A stretch of 64,000 bases of DNA from Lachnospiraceae bacterium NC2008 (GCA_000687675.1 JHWS01000003.1:124001-188000), one strand, 5' to 3'. Numbered from the stretch's first letter, positions 38,501 through 47,210 are shown. Translations and numbers: made by a program. Notes: generated by a model from the sequence alone, not told the origin.

Positions 38501-40186
38501 GCAACTATGTCAGGTATTACAGAGGTTAATCCTTTGTCACCTCATTATTATTGTAAGAAATGTCATTACACTGACTTTGATTCAGAGGAAGTTAAAAAGT
38601 TTGCTGGTATGGCAGGCTGCGATATGCCAGATAAGGACTGCCCGGTTTGCGGTGAGAAACTTTGTAAGGACGGATTTGATATTCCTTTCGAAACCTTCCT
38701 TGGATTCAAGGGTGATAAGGAGCCTGATATCGACCTTAACTTCTCGGGAGAATATCAGTCTAAAGCTCATAAATATACTGAAGTTATCTTTGGCTACGGT
38801 CAGACCTTCAAGGCTGGTACTATAGGTACTCTTGCTGATAAGACTGCTTATGGTATGGTTAAGCACTACTTTGAAGACAGAGGAAAGAGTAAGCGTCCTG
38901 GTGAAATTAACAGATTAGTTCAGGGTTGTGTTGGTGTACGTCGAACCACAGGTCAGCACCCAGGTGGTATCGTTGTTCTTCCTGTTGGTGAAGATATTAA
39001 CTCATTTACTGCAGTACAGCATCCTGCTAATGATGTAACTACAGATATTGTAACAACTCATTTTGATTACCACTCAATTGACCACAACCTTTTGAAACTT
39101 GATATACTAGGACACGATGATCCTACTATGATTAGGATGCTTCAGGATTTAACAGGTGTTGATCCTGTAACTATTCCACTTGATGATAAGAAGGTTATGT
39201 CTCTTTTCCAGAGCACAGAGGCTCTTGGTGTTACACCAGAGCAGCTTCGTGGTATCAAGCTTGGTTCACTTGGTATACCAGAGTTCGGTACACCTTTTGC
39301 CATGCAGATGCTTGTGGATACTAAGCCACAGTACTTCTCAGATCTTGTACGTATTGCAGGTCTTTCTCATGGTACTGACGTATGGCTTGGCAACGCTGAA
39401 ACTCTTATTAAAGAAGGTACAGCAACCATATCAACAGCTATCTGTACCCGAGATGATATTATGGTATATCTTATCGGTATGGGACTTGATCCAGCTATGG
39501 CATTCTCTATTATGGAGAATGTACGTAAGGGTAAAGTTGCAAAGGGCAAATGCGATAAATGGGAAGGCTGGAAAGAAGAGATGAAGAATCACAATGTACC
39601 AGACTGGTATATATGGTCCTGCGAAAAGATTCAGTATATGTTCCCTAAGGCTCATGCTGCCGCTTACGTTATGATGGCCTGGAGAATCGCCTATTGTAAA
39701 ATTTATTATCCGCTTGCATATTACACTGCCTTCTTCTCAATTAGATCCAAGGCATTTGACTATGAGAAGATGTGTATGGGTAAGGAAGCTCTTGAAGAAG
39801 AGATGGATAAGCTGGAGAAGATTCTTGATAGTAAAGATAAGACTCCTAAGGACGAAGATACCTATAAGGATATGAAGATTGTTCAGGAGATGTATGCCCG
39901 TGGCTTTGAGTTTACCAAGATAGACCTTTATAAGGCCAAGGCAAGGGACTTCCAGATAATAGATGGAAAGATTATGCCGGCATTTACTGCTATAGATAAA
40001 CTTGGCGAGTCCTGCGCAGTTATGATAGAGGATGAGGCTAAGCAGGGACAGTTCTTTAGTAAGGACGATCTTAGACAGCGTGCCAAGGTTCCTCAAACTG
40101 TTATGGAAACCATGGACAGATTGGGTATCTTAGAGGGTATGACTCAGTCAAACCAGCTTAATATCTTCGATTTTTTATCAGAATAA
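35546..40186 (+). CDS. polC: DNA polymerase III alpha subunit, PolC type
   Basis: The 1546-aa main replicative polymerase of Firmicutes. Order: N-terminal domains; a Pro/Ala/Glu/Lys-rich linker (about 205-290) that accounts for the extra length over the usual 1430-1450 aa; an OB fold (about 330-410); PHP domain (VELHCHTKMSD near 426, AITDHG); DEDD proofreading exonuclease inserted in it (VVFDIETTG near 513, VAHNADFDMSF, HRAVADAEVT); a zinc motif (CKKC...CPVC, about 1002-1032); and the palm (PDIDLNFSGEY near 1060). It starts 9 bp after ispG without a clear ribosome site. The frame is intact throughout. Confidence 0.97.
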   Translation: MDKVSFLDAFGKLDLKSDLVEQFENSLVERMVYSEKNSFLRVYLYNDELISKSYIISLEKELGRKVFSHKQIQVKIHEKYKLSDQYTPQNWFDIYEESINLELKQYDQVLQTLFRQGSPAFNDEGVLVVKIPDTPIGHSKGTELKEVLERIAGERCGVSLNVEIEFTEPVESRRRKENEIRVQHMIKEITLRNAGPDDAINIRDLVNQEDGSQGELSGTAVPAPEGLPWDDNAVAPAPSKEAENAAPEVKPADSKPKEASKDSAASKYGAKTLKSFSEGGEKKFKSGKKGGFEFSRTLRKSDNPNLIYNKEFEGEAVKLEDVQDELGEIIVEGQIINIEEKFLEKSGKTIYKFEISDFTDSIKIKMFLSQEFTDEIRPLAKVGDFIKAKGVVAFDSFDRELEMGSVFGIMKGSYSAKKREDLWPRKRVELHCHTKMSDMDGIADAGAVIKQAKNFGHTAVAITDHGALQSFPEANHAIKPDDPFKIIYGLEGYLVNDLKTPVTNSKGQDFDNHYVVFDIETTGFSPVSDKIIEIGAVKIQNGKVTDSFSEFINPEIPIPRKIVKLTDINDSMVMDAPTVDVILPRFVQFCEDCIMVAHNADFDMSFINAKCKEQGIDVDYTYIDTMRISQALFPTQARHNLDALCKTLNLVNEKHHRAVADAEVTGKIFMRFQEMLADKDIHNLDELNEYCKLPKEAIARLHEYHITILAKNEIGRRNLYKLVSMSNLDYYHRYPKIPKSKIMEYREGLILGTACSNGELYSELIRKAPESEIASIISFYDYLEVQPPGNNIHLIENSHAEDINSMEDLEDAVRTIVKLGEKYNKPVVATSDAHFINPEDGLYRQIILDSKDADKGPVPLYIRTTEEMLDEFAFLGSNKAEEIVIDNSNLIADMCEKITPVRPDKCPPVIENSEEDLRRICYTKAHEMYGEELPKIVEERLERELNSIIGNGYAVMYIIAQKLVWKSVEDGYLVGSRGSVGSSFAATMSGITEVNPLSPHYYCKKCHYTDFDSEEVKKFAGMAGCDMPDKDCPVCGEKLCKDGFDIPFETFLGFKGDKEPDIDLNFSGEYQSKAHKYTEVIFGYGQTFKAGTIGTLADKTAYGMVKHYFEDRGKSKRPGEINRLVQGCVGVRRTTGQHPGGIVVLPVGEDINSFTAVQHPANDVTTDIVTTHFDYHSIDHNLLKLDILGHDDPTMIRMLQDLTGVDPVTIPLDDKKVMSLFQSTEALGVTPEQLRGIKLGSLGIPEFGTPFAMQMLVDTKPQYFSDLVRIAGLSHGTDVWLGNAETLIKEGTATISTAICTRDDIMVYLIGMGLDPAMAFSIMENVRKGKVAKGKCDKWEGWKEEMKNHNVPDWYIWSCEKIQYMFPKAHAAAYVMMAWRIAYCKIYYPLAYYTAFFSIRSKAFDYEKMCMGKEALEEEMDKLEKILDSKDKTPKDEDTYKDMKIVQEMYARGFEFTKIDLYKAKARDFQIIDGKIMPAFTAIDKLGESCAVMIEDEAKQGQFFSKDDLRQRAKVPQTVMETMDRLGILEGMTQSNQLNIFDFLSE

Positions 40187-40204
40187 ATCAGAATAAAAAA
40201 ATGC

Positions 40205-40233
40205 TTGCATTTTATTGATTCTTATATTAAGAT
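40205..40233 (+). promoter_or_regulatory. Promoter for tRNA-Glu
   Basis: TTGCAT (40205-40210), 17 bp, TAAGAT (40228-40233). The transcript would start near 40240, within the hairpin that follows polC. Confidence 0.55.
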
Positions 40234-40237
40234 AAAC

Positions 40238-40260
40238 AAGGTGCTCGCAAGAAGCACCTT
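40238..40260 (+). other. Hairpin between polC and tRNA-Glu
   Basis: AAGGTGCT / AGCACCTT with loop CGCAAGA, 52 bp after the polC stop and lacking a T-run. It could be the polC 3' end or part of the tRNA precursor leader. Confidence 0.55.
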
Positions 40261-40266
40261 ATATAT

Positions 40267-40338
40267 GGCTCGTTGGTCAAGCGGTTAAGACGCTGCCCTC
40301 TCACGGCAGAATCAGCGGTTCGATTCCGCTACGAGCTG
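40267..40338 (+). tRNA. tRNA-Glu (anticodon CTC)
   Basis: Cloverleaf: acceptor GGCTCGT / ACGAGCT (one G-T pair at the end), D-arm TGGTCAAGCGGTTAAGACG, anticodon stem CTGCC / GGCAG with loop CTCTCAC, and T-arm AGCGGTTCGATTCCGCT. Anticodon CTC reads GAG (Glu). The genome does not encode the CCA end (GCGAAT follows). It is a lone tRNA with its own promoter and terminator. Confidence 0.95.
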
Positions 40339-40350
40339 CGAATTATAAAG

Positions 40351-40391
40351 ACCGATTCCTTAATCCACAAGGGTTCAGGAATCGGTTTTTT
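40351..40391 (+). terminator. Terminator of tRNA-Glu
   Basis: ACCGATTCCT (40351-40360) pairs with AGGAATCGGT (40377-40386), and a T-run reaches 40391. Confidence 0.92.
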
Positions 40392-40410
40392 CGTTTTATC
40401 TTCCTTTATA

Positions 40411-40440
40411 TTGTGATAAAATAAAGAATAGGGTTATATT
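40411..40440 (+). promoter_or_regulatory. Promoter for the chemoreceptor gene
   Basis: TTGTGA (40411-40416), 18 bp, TATATT (40435-40440). A GAGGGGGG ribosome site follows in the leader. Confidence 0.55.
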
Positions 40441-40480
40441 TTAATACTAATCTAATCTATATGAGGGGGGATATAATCAC

Positions 40481-42463
40481 ATGGAAAAAAAGACCAAAAA
40501 GATTAGAAAAATTAGCGTCAAGCTACTTACATTCATTATTCCAGTAGTAGTTCTAACAGTCGTTGCTCTCGTATTTATAGCAGCAACCCTTTCTAAAAAT
40601 CGTATGACTGAGATGGCTACTGAAACACTGGAGTCTTCTATTTCAAACCAGGCAGATAATATTGAGGCTTGGCTCAGTGAAAATCTAGAATATTTCAGCA
40701 CTGTAAAACATACTATGGAGGCTCAAGATCCAGATGATATTGAGGCATTTCTCGATTCTTATTACGGATTTAACTCCAACTCACCAAATGGATTTTATGT
40801 AGGTACAGCCGATGGTAAGCTTTACAAGGCTAAAGAGTCTACTAAAAAAGAGAGTAATGTTACAGACAGTACCTGGTACAAGCAGGGTATTACTCGTATA
40901 GCTATGGCTTATGGTACTGCATATACTAACGACCAGGGTCAAACAGTTATAAGTGCTACAGGTATTCTTAATGATGGATCTAGCACAATCAAGGTTCTTG
41001 GTGCAGATGTTACTCTTGATAAGATTAGTATCATCGTAAACTCTGCTGTTAAGATGAAGGGTGCAAGTTCATTCCTTGTTGATACTAACGATTACAAGAT
41101 ACTTGCACATAGAGAAGCAAGTTTGATTGGAACAAACCTCTCTACAGGTGATAAGAATAAACTCCTTGCAGGTGCAGCCAAGTCAATTACAAGCGGTGAT
41201 TTATCAAGTAAAGAAATCGATGGTAACATGGTTGCTTTTGCTGAAGTATCAGGAACAGACTGGGTACTTGTTTCATACATCCCAACAAGTATAATTCTTA
41301 AGTCAGTTTCACAGATGGGTATGCTTCTCTTCATTGTAGGTGCAGTTGCCATAGTAATAATTGTTGTTCTTATCCTCTTTGTTGTAAAACGAGTAATTGC
41401 TCCTCTTACAAAGATTTCTAATAACATAACTTCTATGTCAGAAGGTGACTTTACTATTGAAGTTGATTCATCAAGTAATGATGAAATTGGACTTATGGGA
41501 TCTAAGGTTTCAGACTTTGTTGCAAGTATGAGAAATATGCTTGCAAGTATCAGTAAAGAATCTGACAAACTTAAAGAGGAGTCTGACAATTCTGACAGAG
41601 TATCAAAGTCTATGTATGAGGCATCGCAGGCTCAGTCAGAGGCTATGCAGCAACTTAATGACACAGTTGACCAGCTTGCTCTTGCAGTTAATGATATTGC
41701 TCAGAATGCAACAGTCCTTTCTGGTGTAGTTGCAGATACAAGAGATAATTCTGATAAGGCTCATGACAGTATGAGGGAAACTGTAGAGATATCTCAAAAG
41801 GGTCGCAGTGATATGGAGAAGGTAAGTGTAGCTATGGGTGGTATATCTGCAGCAAACGAACGACTTGTTGAATCTATTAACAAGGTTGGTTCTGCTTCAG
41901 AAGAGATTACCAATATTGTAGCTATGATCAGTGATATAGCTGAAGAAACTAACCTCCTTTCTCTCAATGCAAGTATTGAAGCAGCAAGAGCTGGTGAAGC
42001 CGGAAGAGGATTTGCTGTTGTTGCTACTCAGATTGCAAAACTTGCACAGACTTCATCACAAAGTGCTAATAATATTTCTAATCTTATTGGTGAGATTAGA
42101 AAGCTTATTGGTGATGCAGTAAGTCAGGCAAGTGAAAGTGCGGACAATATTAAAGAAAACAGTGAACTTATCCATGTAGCTGTTGAGACATTTGACCAGA
42201 TTTATGACATTATTCAGGATACTAACTCTCTTATAACAGATATGATGACTGATATTCAGAAGGTTGAAGATGTTTCTACAAACGTAGCGGCTATTTCCGA
42301 AGAGCAGGCTGCAAGTGCTGATGAGATACTTGCAACTTCTCAGAGTATGGTTGAGATGGCTAACAATATTACTCAGAGCAGTCAGGATGTGGCAGACAAC
42401 TCACATGAACTTGCTGAAACCAGCCAGACTCTTACATCCTATGTTCAGAAGTTTAAGATTTAA
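40481..42463 (+). CDS. Methyl-accepting chemotaxis protein
   Basis: A 660-aa transmembrane chemoreceptor. TM1 is at about residues 14-35, an extracellular dCache-like sensor at about 40-275, TM2 about 280-303, HAMP about 305-360, and the cytoplasmic signalling rod with the conserved tip [20 protein letters not shown] near residue 490. The chemotaxis kinase CheA binds at that tip. There is no C-terminal CheR/CheB tether pentapeptide. It overlaps nothing and is followed 13 bp later by a periplasmic-binding-type lipoprotein with a strong ribosome site, so the two are almost surely co-transcribed. Confidence 0.95.
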   Translation: MEKKTKKIRKISVKLLTFIIPVVVLTVVALVFIAATLSKNRMTEMATETLESSISNQADNIEAWLSENLEYFSTVKHTMEAQDPDDIEAFLDSYYGFNSNSPNGFYVGTADGKLYKAKESTKKESNVTDSTWYKQGITRIAMAYGTAYTNDQGQTVISATGILNDGSSTIKVLGADVTLDKISIIVNSAVKMKGASSFLVDTNDYKILAHREASLIGTNLSTGDKNKLLAGAAKSITSGDLSSKEIDGNMVAFAEVSGTDWVLVSYIPTSIILKSVSQMGMLLFIVGAVAIVIIVVLILFVVKRVIAPLTKISNNITSMSEGDFTIEVDSSSNDEIGLMGSKVSDFVASMRNMLASISKESDKLKEESDNSDRVSKSMYEASQAQSEAMQQLNDTVDQLALAVNDIAQNATVLSGVVADTRDNSDKAHDSMRETVEISQKGRSDMEKVSVAMGGISAANERLVESINKVGSASEEITNIVAMISDIAEETNLLSLNASIEAARAGEAGRGFAVVATQIAKLAQTSSQSANNISNLIGEIRKLIGDAVSQASESADNIKENSELIHVAVETFDQIYDIIQDTNSLITDMMTDIQKVEDVSTNVAAISEEQAASADEILATSQSMVEMANNITQSSQDVADNSHELAETSQTLTSYVQKFKI

Positions 42464-42476
42464 GGAGGCCGTTGAT

Positions 42477-43475
42477 ATGTTTAAGAATAAAAGTATAAAA
42501 AGAATCATAAGTATTGTTCTTACTACTATATTAGTATTAGGAATGCTTACAGGATGTGATAAGGGATCAGGAAGTGGTTCAACATCGGGCTCCGGAGTGA
42601 AAATTTATTTTACAACACCAGTACTTGATGATTTTAAGGAATTACTTCTCAATGCTGTTAAAGAATCTGGTGATAAAGCTGGTGCGTCAGTAACTATAGG
42701 CGAGCCTTGTGCCAGTGTTGATGATCAGGTTGCTCAGATTAGAGAAGCGGCTACTTCAGGATATGATGTAATTATATGTAATCCGGTAGATAGTGAAACA
42801 GTTCTTCAGCTTGAGGTTGCAGCAGGCAACTTACCTATTGTCTTTACTAATTCACAGCCTGAAGAAGATAAACTTGAAGCTAATAAATATATGTATGTTG
42901 GTAGTAACGAGATTGATGCAGCATCATTCCAGGCAGAATATGTATGGAACAAACTTGGAAAACCAGCTAAGATGAATATTGCAATTTTATCTGGTCAGCC
43001 TGGACATCCTGCAGCAATAGCAAGAACTAAGGGTGTCAAAGACTATTTCAAGAGTAACAATGTAGATGTAACATATGTATTTAATGATACAGCATATTGG
43101 GATACTGACAAAGCGTATGATGCCTTCTTAATATTCCTTAAGACCGAGCAGCCATTTGATGCTGTAATATGTAACAATGACTCTATGGCAATTGGTGTTG
43201 TAAAGGCCATGAAGGAAAAGGGCTATGATACATCAAAGATTCCGGTTGTAGGAGTAGATGCTACTGATGGCGGATGCGATTCTATTCGTGAAGGTGGTAT
43301 GCAGTATACAGTATATCAGTCAGCAGTAGGACAGGGAGAAGCTGCAATAAAAACAGCTATTGCTCTTGCTAAGAAGGGATCAGCAGCCGGAGTTGAAGGT
43401 TTAACAAAAGATGGTCTCTATGTATGGGTTCCATATGTTCCGGTTGATAAGAGCAATGTAGACTCATTTAAATAA
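42477..43475 (+). CDS. Substrate-binding lipoprotein (type 1 periplasmic-binding fold)
   Basis: A 332-aa exported lipoprotein: Lys/Arg-rich start, hydrophobic core, lipobox LTGC with lipid-bearing Cys near residue 25, a Gly/Ser linker, then an RbsB-like two-lobed domain (VKIYFTTPVLDDF, DVIICNPVDSETV, VVGVDATDGG). AAGGAGG lies upstream of ATG 42477; the frame is open far into the chemoreceptor but that is not meaningful. No ABC permease or ATPase is nearby. Its place behind a chemoreceptor suggests a sensing role. A terminator follows. Confidence 0.88.
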   Translation: MFKNKSIKRIISIVLTTILVLGMLTGCDKGSGSGSTSGSGVKIYFTTPVLDDFKELLLNAVKESGDKAGASVTIGEPCASVDDQVAQIREAATSGYDVIICNPVDSETVLQLEVAAGNLPIVFTNSQPEEDKLEANKYMYVGSNEIDAASFQAEYVWNKLGKPAKMNIAILSGQPGHPAAIARTKGVKDYFKSNNVDVTYVFNDTAYWDTDKAYDAFLIFLKTEQPFDAVICNNDSMAIGVVKAMKEKGYDTSKIPVVGVDATDGGCDSIREGGMQYTVYQSAVGQGEAAIKTAIALAKKGSAAGVEGLTKDGLYVWVPYVPVDKSNVDSFK

Positions 43476-43507
43476 GCAGGTAATTGCTCATATAGTTCAA
43501 ATAATAA

Positions 43508-43531
43508 AAGGGGAAGCTTTTGCTTCCCCTT
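43508..43531. terminator. Bidirectional terminator
   Basis: AAGGGGAAGC / GCTTCCCCTT with a TTTT loop, located between the convergent lipoprotein and hypothetical genes; Ts follow on both strands. Confidence 0.85.
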
Positions 43532-43533
43532 AT

Positions 43534-44091
43534 TTACTGTTCATACCAAGGCCTTTCTCTTGAAGCCAGTTCTTCTATTCTTTCCTTGTCCAGTTTTTGC
43601 CTTAACTTAAGTCTGTCAAGTTCCTTAACTTGTATGCTTAATCTCTCCTGATGCAACTTAAGCTGGCTTGGATAGTTAGGTAGCCCAAAACGATCGGCAA
43701 GAGATATGGAGGCTTTGCTGGTTCCAAGCTCCATCATGGTTCGTAAGCCAATGATAATAGTGCATATTACTACGAATACAAGTACTATCATGGTAAATCC
43801 TATAACTGTTGTACTAACAGAAAACCCCAAAGCATTAACCAGATTGTTATCACCACCCATGGATTGATTTTGCACCTCAGCATAAAAATATACGATAGCA
43901 AAGAATATAATAAATATTAGGCAGCATATAACAAAGCCTATCCATTTACCTTTTTTGATACGCTTTATACTGCGGATATTCATTTCTGAATCGAGAACTT
44001 CTGATTCGTATCGCTGGATCATCTCTTTATATCGAATCTCGTTATCTCGAAGTTCAGATAGTTCTTTTTTTTCTTCACTAGTTAATCCCAT
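43534..44091 (-). CDS. Hypothetical membrane protein with flanking coiled coils
   Basis: I do not recognise this 185-aa protein. A charged N-terminal coiled coil (about residues 3-45), two hydrophobic segments (about 52-72 and 92-114) and a second charged helix (about 145-183) are visible. No signal peptidase site or catalytic motif. No ribosome site precedes the ATG; a TTGCGG-N17-TACATT pair on the minus strand ends 6 bases before it, so a leaderless start is possible. Confidence 0.6.
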   Translation of the reverse strand: MGLTSEEKKELSELRDNEIRYKEMIQRYESEVLDSEMNIRSIKRIKKGKWIGFVICCLIFIIFFAIVYFYAEVQNQSMGGDNNLVNALGFSVSTTVIGFTMIVLVFVVICTIIIGLRTMMELGTSKASISLADRFGLPNYPSQLKLHQERLSIQVKELDRLKLRQKLDKERIEELASRERPWYEQ

Positions 44092-44199
44092 AAGAATAAT
44101 GTAACTTATTTTATTTCTTACCGCAAGTTAAGTAATAAAAGAAACGATGTCATTCAGTAGGCATATATAATAAACAACAGATATAGATGGATAACAAAA

Positions 44200-44223
44200 A
44201 AGGCGATGAATAATCATCGCCTT
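44200..44223 (-). terminator. Terminator of the SCP2-fusion gene
   Basis: AAGGCGATGA / TCATCGCCTT with a 4-nt loop; reading on the minus strand it is followed by TTTTTGTTAT. Confidence 0.88.
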
Positions 44224-44254
44224 CTAGTATATATGTAATGAATATCTTGCCTTA

Positions 44255-44863
44255 TTATTTTGTAGCCTTCTTAGCAGGTGTAGCAGCCTTAGGAGCTTCC
44301 TTCTTAGCAGCTGGAGCAGCAGCCTTAGGAGCTTCTTTCTTTACAGCTGGAGCAGCAGCCTTTGCTGGAGCAGCAGCCTTTGCTGGAGTTGCAGCCTTAG
44401 CAGGAGCAGCCTTCTTAGCAGGTGCAGCTTTCTTAGCTGGAGTAGCTTTCTTTGCAGCTGGCTTTTTAGCAGCTGGAGCCTTCTTAGCTGGAGCTTTCTT
44501 TGCAGCTGGCTTCTTAGCAGCAGCCTTTTTAGCTGGAGCCTTCTTAGCAGCTGTAGCAGCCTTAGCTGTAATAACATTAACGAGTGCAGAAATCTTTTCT
44601 ACATCGCCTTCGATCTGGAATGCAGCCTTGTCAGCCTTACCATCAACAGCAGCGATAAGTTCATCTGCAGAGATAACTAACTTTGCTGTGTAGTCGTAGT
44701 ACTCGTATGGCTGAACGTCTAACTTTCCTTCCTTAACTTCTACGTAGAGTGCGCCTTCTCCTTCACCAACAACGTCGATCTGGAGTGCTACATCTTCAAG
44801 TTTGCTTACATCTTTTTTAGCTATTGCTTTTTTTACATAGCTAACGATCTTGTCATAAGTCAT
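44255..44863 (-). CDS. SCP2 sterol-binding-domain protein with Lys/Ala/Pro tail
   Basis: A 202-aa fusion. Residues 1-100 form an SCP2-like lipid-carrier domain (VALQIDVVGEGEGALYVEV, PYEYYDYTAKLVISADELI, KADKAAFQIEGDVEKI). Residues about 105-202 are a histone H1-like run of KKAP, KKAA and APAK units with almost no other residues. AAAGGAAG precedes the ATG. The known SCP2 fold binds acyl chains; the tail would bind polyanions. A tether between lipid and nucleic acid or teichoic polymer is conceivable but is inference. The tail resembles that of the protein at 5149-6123. Confidence 0.78.
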   Translation of the reverse strand: MTYDKIVSYVKKAIAKKDVSKLEDVALQIDVVGEGEGALYVEVKEGKLDVQPYEYYDYTAKLVISADELIAAVDGKADKAAFQIEGDVEKISALVNVITAKAATAAKKAPAKKAAAKKPAAKKAPAKKAPAAKKPAAKKATPAKKAAPAKKAAPAKAATPAKAAAPAKAAAPAVKKEAPKAAAPAAKKEAPKAATPAKKATK

Positions 44864-45092
44864 GATATACTTCCTTTCCCTTATTAGATTGTAATTTTGT
44901 TAACAAGCGTTTTATACTTTTATCATATAAAGTATAAATCATGAATTAACATAAATCTATCATATATATTTAATAATAAATGCAAGGGATTGCACGAGGT
45001 TTATTGTGGAATTGACTAAAAAACCCTTATAAAATCCGTTTATTCTCAATAAATACATTTTAAAAAGCCAGTAAATACGCTATAGTTTACCT

Positions 45093-45737
45093 ATGAATAA
45101 AAAAGATATTCAATTTATTTTAGACAATTTAGATAAACTTTATGGAACAGATATAATTTGTTATTTGAATTATGAAAAGCCATATGAACTTCTTATTGCA
45201 ACTATCTTAAGTGCCCAGTGTACTGATGCAAGAGTAAATATAATCACAAAAGATTTGTTCACAAAGTATACTAATTTGGAAAGTTTTGCAACTGCTGATC
45301 TATCAGAACTTGAAGAAGATATTAAACCTGCCGGCTTATTTAAAAATAAGGCGAAGAATATCATAGCTTGCTGCAAGATGCTACTTGATGAATATGATGG
45401 GCAGGTACCAAGTGATATAGATAAGCTAACTAAGCTTCCTGGAGTTGGCAGGAAAACAGGTAATGTTATAAGAGGTAATATCTACGGTATAGAAAGTGTA
45501 GTAGTTGATACACATGTTAAGAGACTATCCAACCTGATTGGATTAACTGATGAAGATGATCCGGTAAAGATTGAGATGGATCTTATGAAGAAGATACCGA
45601 AAGACCACTGGATATTAATTAATAAACAGCTTATGGCTCATGGTAGAGCAGTATGTATTGCAAGAAGACCAAAGTGTGATGTTTGTGATTTAGCCAAAGT
45701 ATGCAGATATGCTAAACAAAACTTACGTGATAAATAA
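45093..45737 (+). CDS. nth: Endonuclease III
   Basis: A 214-aa base-excision repair glycosylase/AP lyase for oxidised pyrimidines. The helix-hairpin-helix LPGVGRKTGNVI carries the catalytic Lys (about residue 120), the Asp is in VVVDTHVKRL (about 138), and the [4Fe-4S] loop is CIARRPKCDVCDLAKVC (about 188-204). There is no ribosome site; TATAGT (45081-45086) lies only 6 bases before the ATG, so the message looks leaderless. The 229-bp AT-rich upstream gap shared with the SCP2 gene shows nothing else. Confidence 0.95.
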   Translation: MNKKDIQFILDNLDKLYGTDIICYLNYEKPYELLIATILSAQCTDARVNIITKDLFTKYTNLESFATADLSELEEDIKPAGLFKNKAKNIIACCKMLLDEYDGQVPSDIDKLTKLPGVGRKTGNVIRGNIYGIESVVVDTHVKRLSNLIGLTDEDDPVKIEMDLMKKIPKDHWILINKQLMAHGRAVCIARRPKCDVCDLAKVCRYAKQNLRDK

Positions 45738-45772
45738 CTGTAGTTCTGTAATTAATATTTTATAAAGTTCAC

Positions 45773-46513
45773 ATGGTGAACAAAATAGTTGCAAGAAAGA
45801 TGTATAACTATATTAACGATTATGTTGCTATCGACCTGGAGATGACAGGTGTCGATGCTGGCAAAGACAAAATCATAGAGATAGGTGCTATTAGAATAAG
45901 AGAAGGTAAAGAAGTGGACATCTTTACCTCTTTTGTTAATCCTGGAATGAAACTTGAAGAGAGAATAATAAATCTTACAGGAATCCAGGAAGATGATTTG
46001 AAAGATGCTCCATACATAGAAACTGTGCTTCCAGATTTATTAGACTTCATTGGAGATGATATTATTCTGGGTCATGGAATTATTCATGATTATTCCTTTA
46101 TTAAAAGAGCAGCTGTTTATAATAAATTGGAATTTGAAAAAGAAGGTATAGATACTCTTAAGATAGCAAGAAGATTTTTAACATCACTTCCAGGAAGGTC
46201 ACTTGGTGAACTTTGTAGTCACTATGCAATACCTCATAAAGCCCATAGGGCATACGAAGATGCCAGAGCAACTTCTCTTCTATATAAATGTCTGGTAGAT
46301 GAGTTCTATAGTCAGGAGACTGCTGAGATATTTGCGCCTTATAAGCTAATATATAAAGTAAAGAAACAAGGACCTATTACTAAGGCTCAGTTAGAAAGAC
46401 TTAGCAGGATGCTTGAAGAAAAAAATCTGGTCCTTGATAGAGATATAAAAAGACTTACTAAAAATGAAGCTAGCAGGATTATGGATCATATAAGAAGTGA
46501 GGGACATATCTAA
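45773..46513 (+). CDS. DEDDh 3'-5' exonuclease (DnaQ-like)
   Basis: A 246-aa exonuclease of the DNA polymerase III epsilon/RNase T group. Exo I is AIDLEMTGVDAGKDKIIEIGA (20 residues on from about 18), Exo II HGIIHDYSFI (about 101), Exo III HRAYEDARAT (about 160), all with their metal acids. The C-terminal 70 residues (GPITKAQLERLSRMLEEKN) are a small helical extension. ATG 45773 lies in the loop of a perfect 6-bp inverted repeat (GTTCAC/GTGAAC), and ATG 45800 is an alternative start. It follows nth by 35 bp. Its stop overlaps the convergent gene by 4 bp. Confidence 0.87.
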   Translation: MVNKIVARKMYNYINDYVAIDLEMTGVDAGKDKIIEIGAIRIREGKEVDIFTSFVNPGMKLEERIINLTGIQEDDLKDAPYIETVLPDLLDFIGDDIILGHGIIHDYSFIKRAAVYNKLEFEKEGIDTLKIARRFLTSLPGRSLGELCSHYAIPHKAHRAYEDARATSLLYKCLVDEFYSQETAEIFAPYKLIYKVKKQGPITKAQLERLSRMLEEKNLVLDRDIKRLTKNEASRIMDHIRSEGHI

Positions 46514-47157
46514 GCCTCGTTTTCCACTCCTGCCTGTTCAATATATCTTACTATACTTGGCCCCATAGGTGAGTTAAGAGCCTTAGCCATAAATATAAGT
46601 TTTTCTTTCTTAGCAGCAAGCATATCTTCACTACCTTCTTCTATATATATATTAAGAAGATTCTTATATGTGCTACTAATATCCGAACCTATATTAATAG
46701 AAAATTCTAATACTTCTTTAGCGTACGCCTTATCAACAGTAAGAGCAGCCTCCCCAATTTCTTCTAAACAGGTAATAAGACTTGTAAAGTTCTGATCATA
46801 TTCCATAAGAATTTCCAAATTGCCGGTTCCATATTCTAATTTAAGATCTGTATTTGTTTTACCAAGGAAGTTAACCATCTTGGCATCTTTAAGTTTCATA
46901 AGCTGGTCTACAGCCTTCTCTATAGCTTCTGGATGCTCATTAGCTTTAATCAGTTTGCTATAAGAATATTCGTAAAACTTATCAGGGACTTTTACATAAT
47001 TAAGGGAACCAAGAGGCTTCTTTTTTACAAAGTTAGACTTTCTTTCTTTTTCGAAGAATTCCTCAGCGTCCTGTTCCTTTTTATAATCCGATTTTTTTAT
47101 TGCCAAAGCTACTAAAAGTGCAATAATTAATGGGGTTGCAAAAACAAATAATTTCAT
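46510..47157 (-). CDS. Hypothetical protein with N-terminal membrane anchor
   Basis: I do not recognise this 215-aa protein. An N-terminal hydrophobic segment (residues 2-20, ending at KKSDYKKEQ) acts as signal anchor, then Lys-rich sequence and an all-helical region (about 55-205) with regularly spaced Leu/Ile suggesting helical repeats. GAAAGGAAA precedes the ATG. It converges on the exonuclease gene with a 4-bp overlap of stop codons. Confidence 0.6.
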   Translation of the reverse strand: MKLFVFATPLIIALLVALAIKKSDYKKEQDAEEFFEKERKSNFVKKKPLGSLNYVKVPDKFYEYSYSKLIKANEHPEAIEKAVDQLMKLKDAKMVNFLGKTNTDLKLEYGTGNLEILMEYDQNFTSLITCLEEIGEAALTVDKAYAKEVLEFSINIGSDISSTYKNLLNIYIEEGSEDMLAAKKEKLIFMAKALNSPMGPSIVRYIEQAGVENEA

Positions 47158-47210
47158 TTATAATTTCCTTTCAAGATATAGAACATTTTTATAAAAAAAG
47201 GGAAATAATT

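Noticed and set aside
44238-44693. Plus-strand open frame rich in Ala/Gly/Phe opposite the SCP2 fusion gene
   Set aside because: It is the complement of the AAR/GCW-rich tail of the minus-strand gene. The minus gene has a domain, ribosome site and terminator; the plus frame has none.
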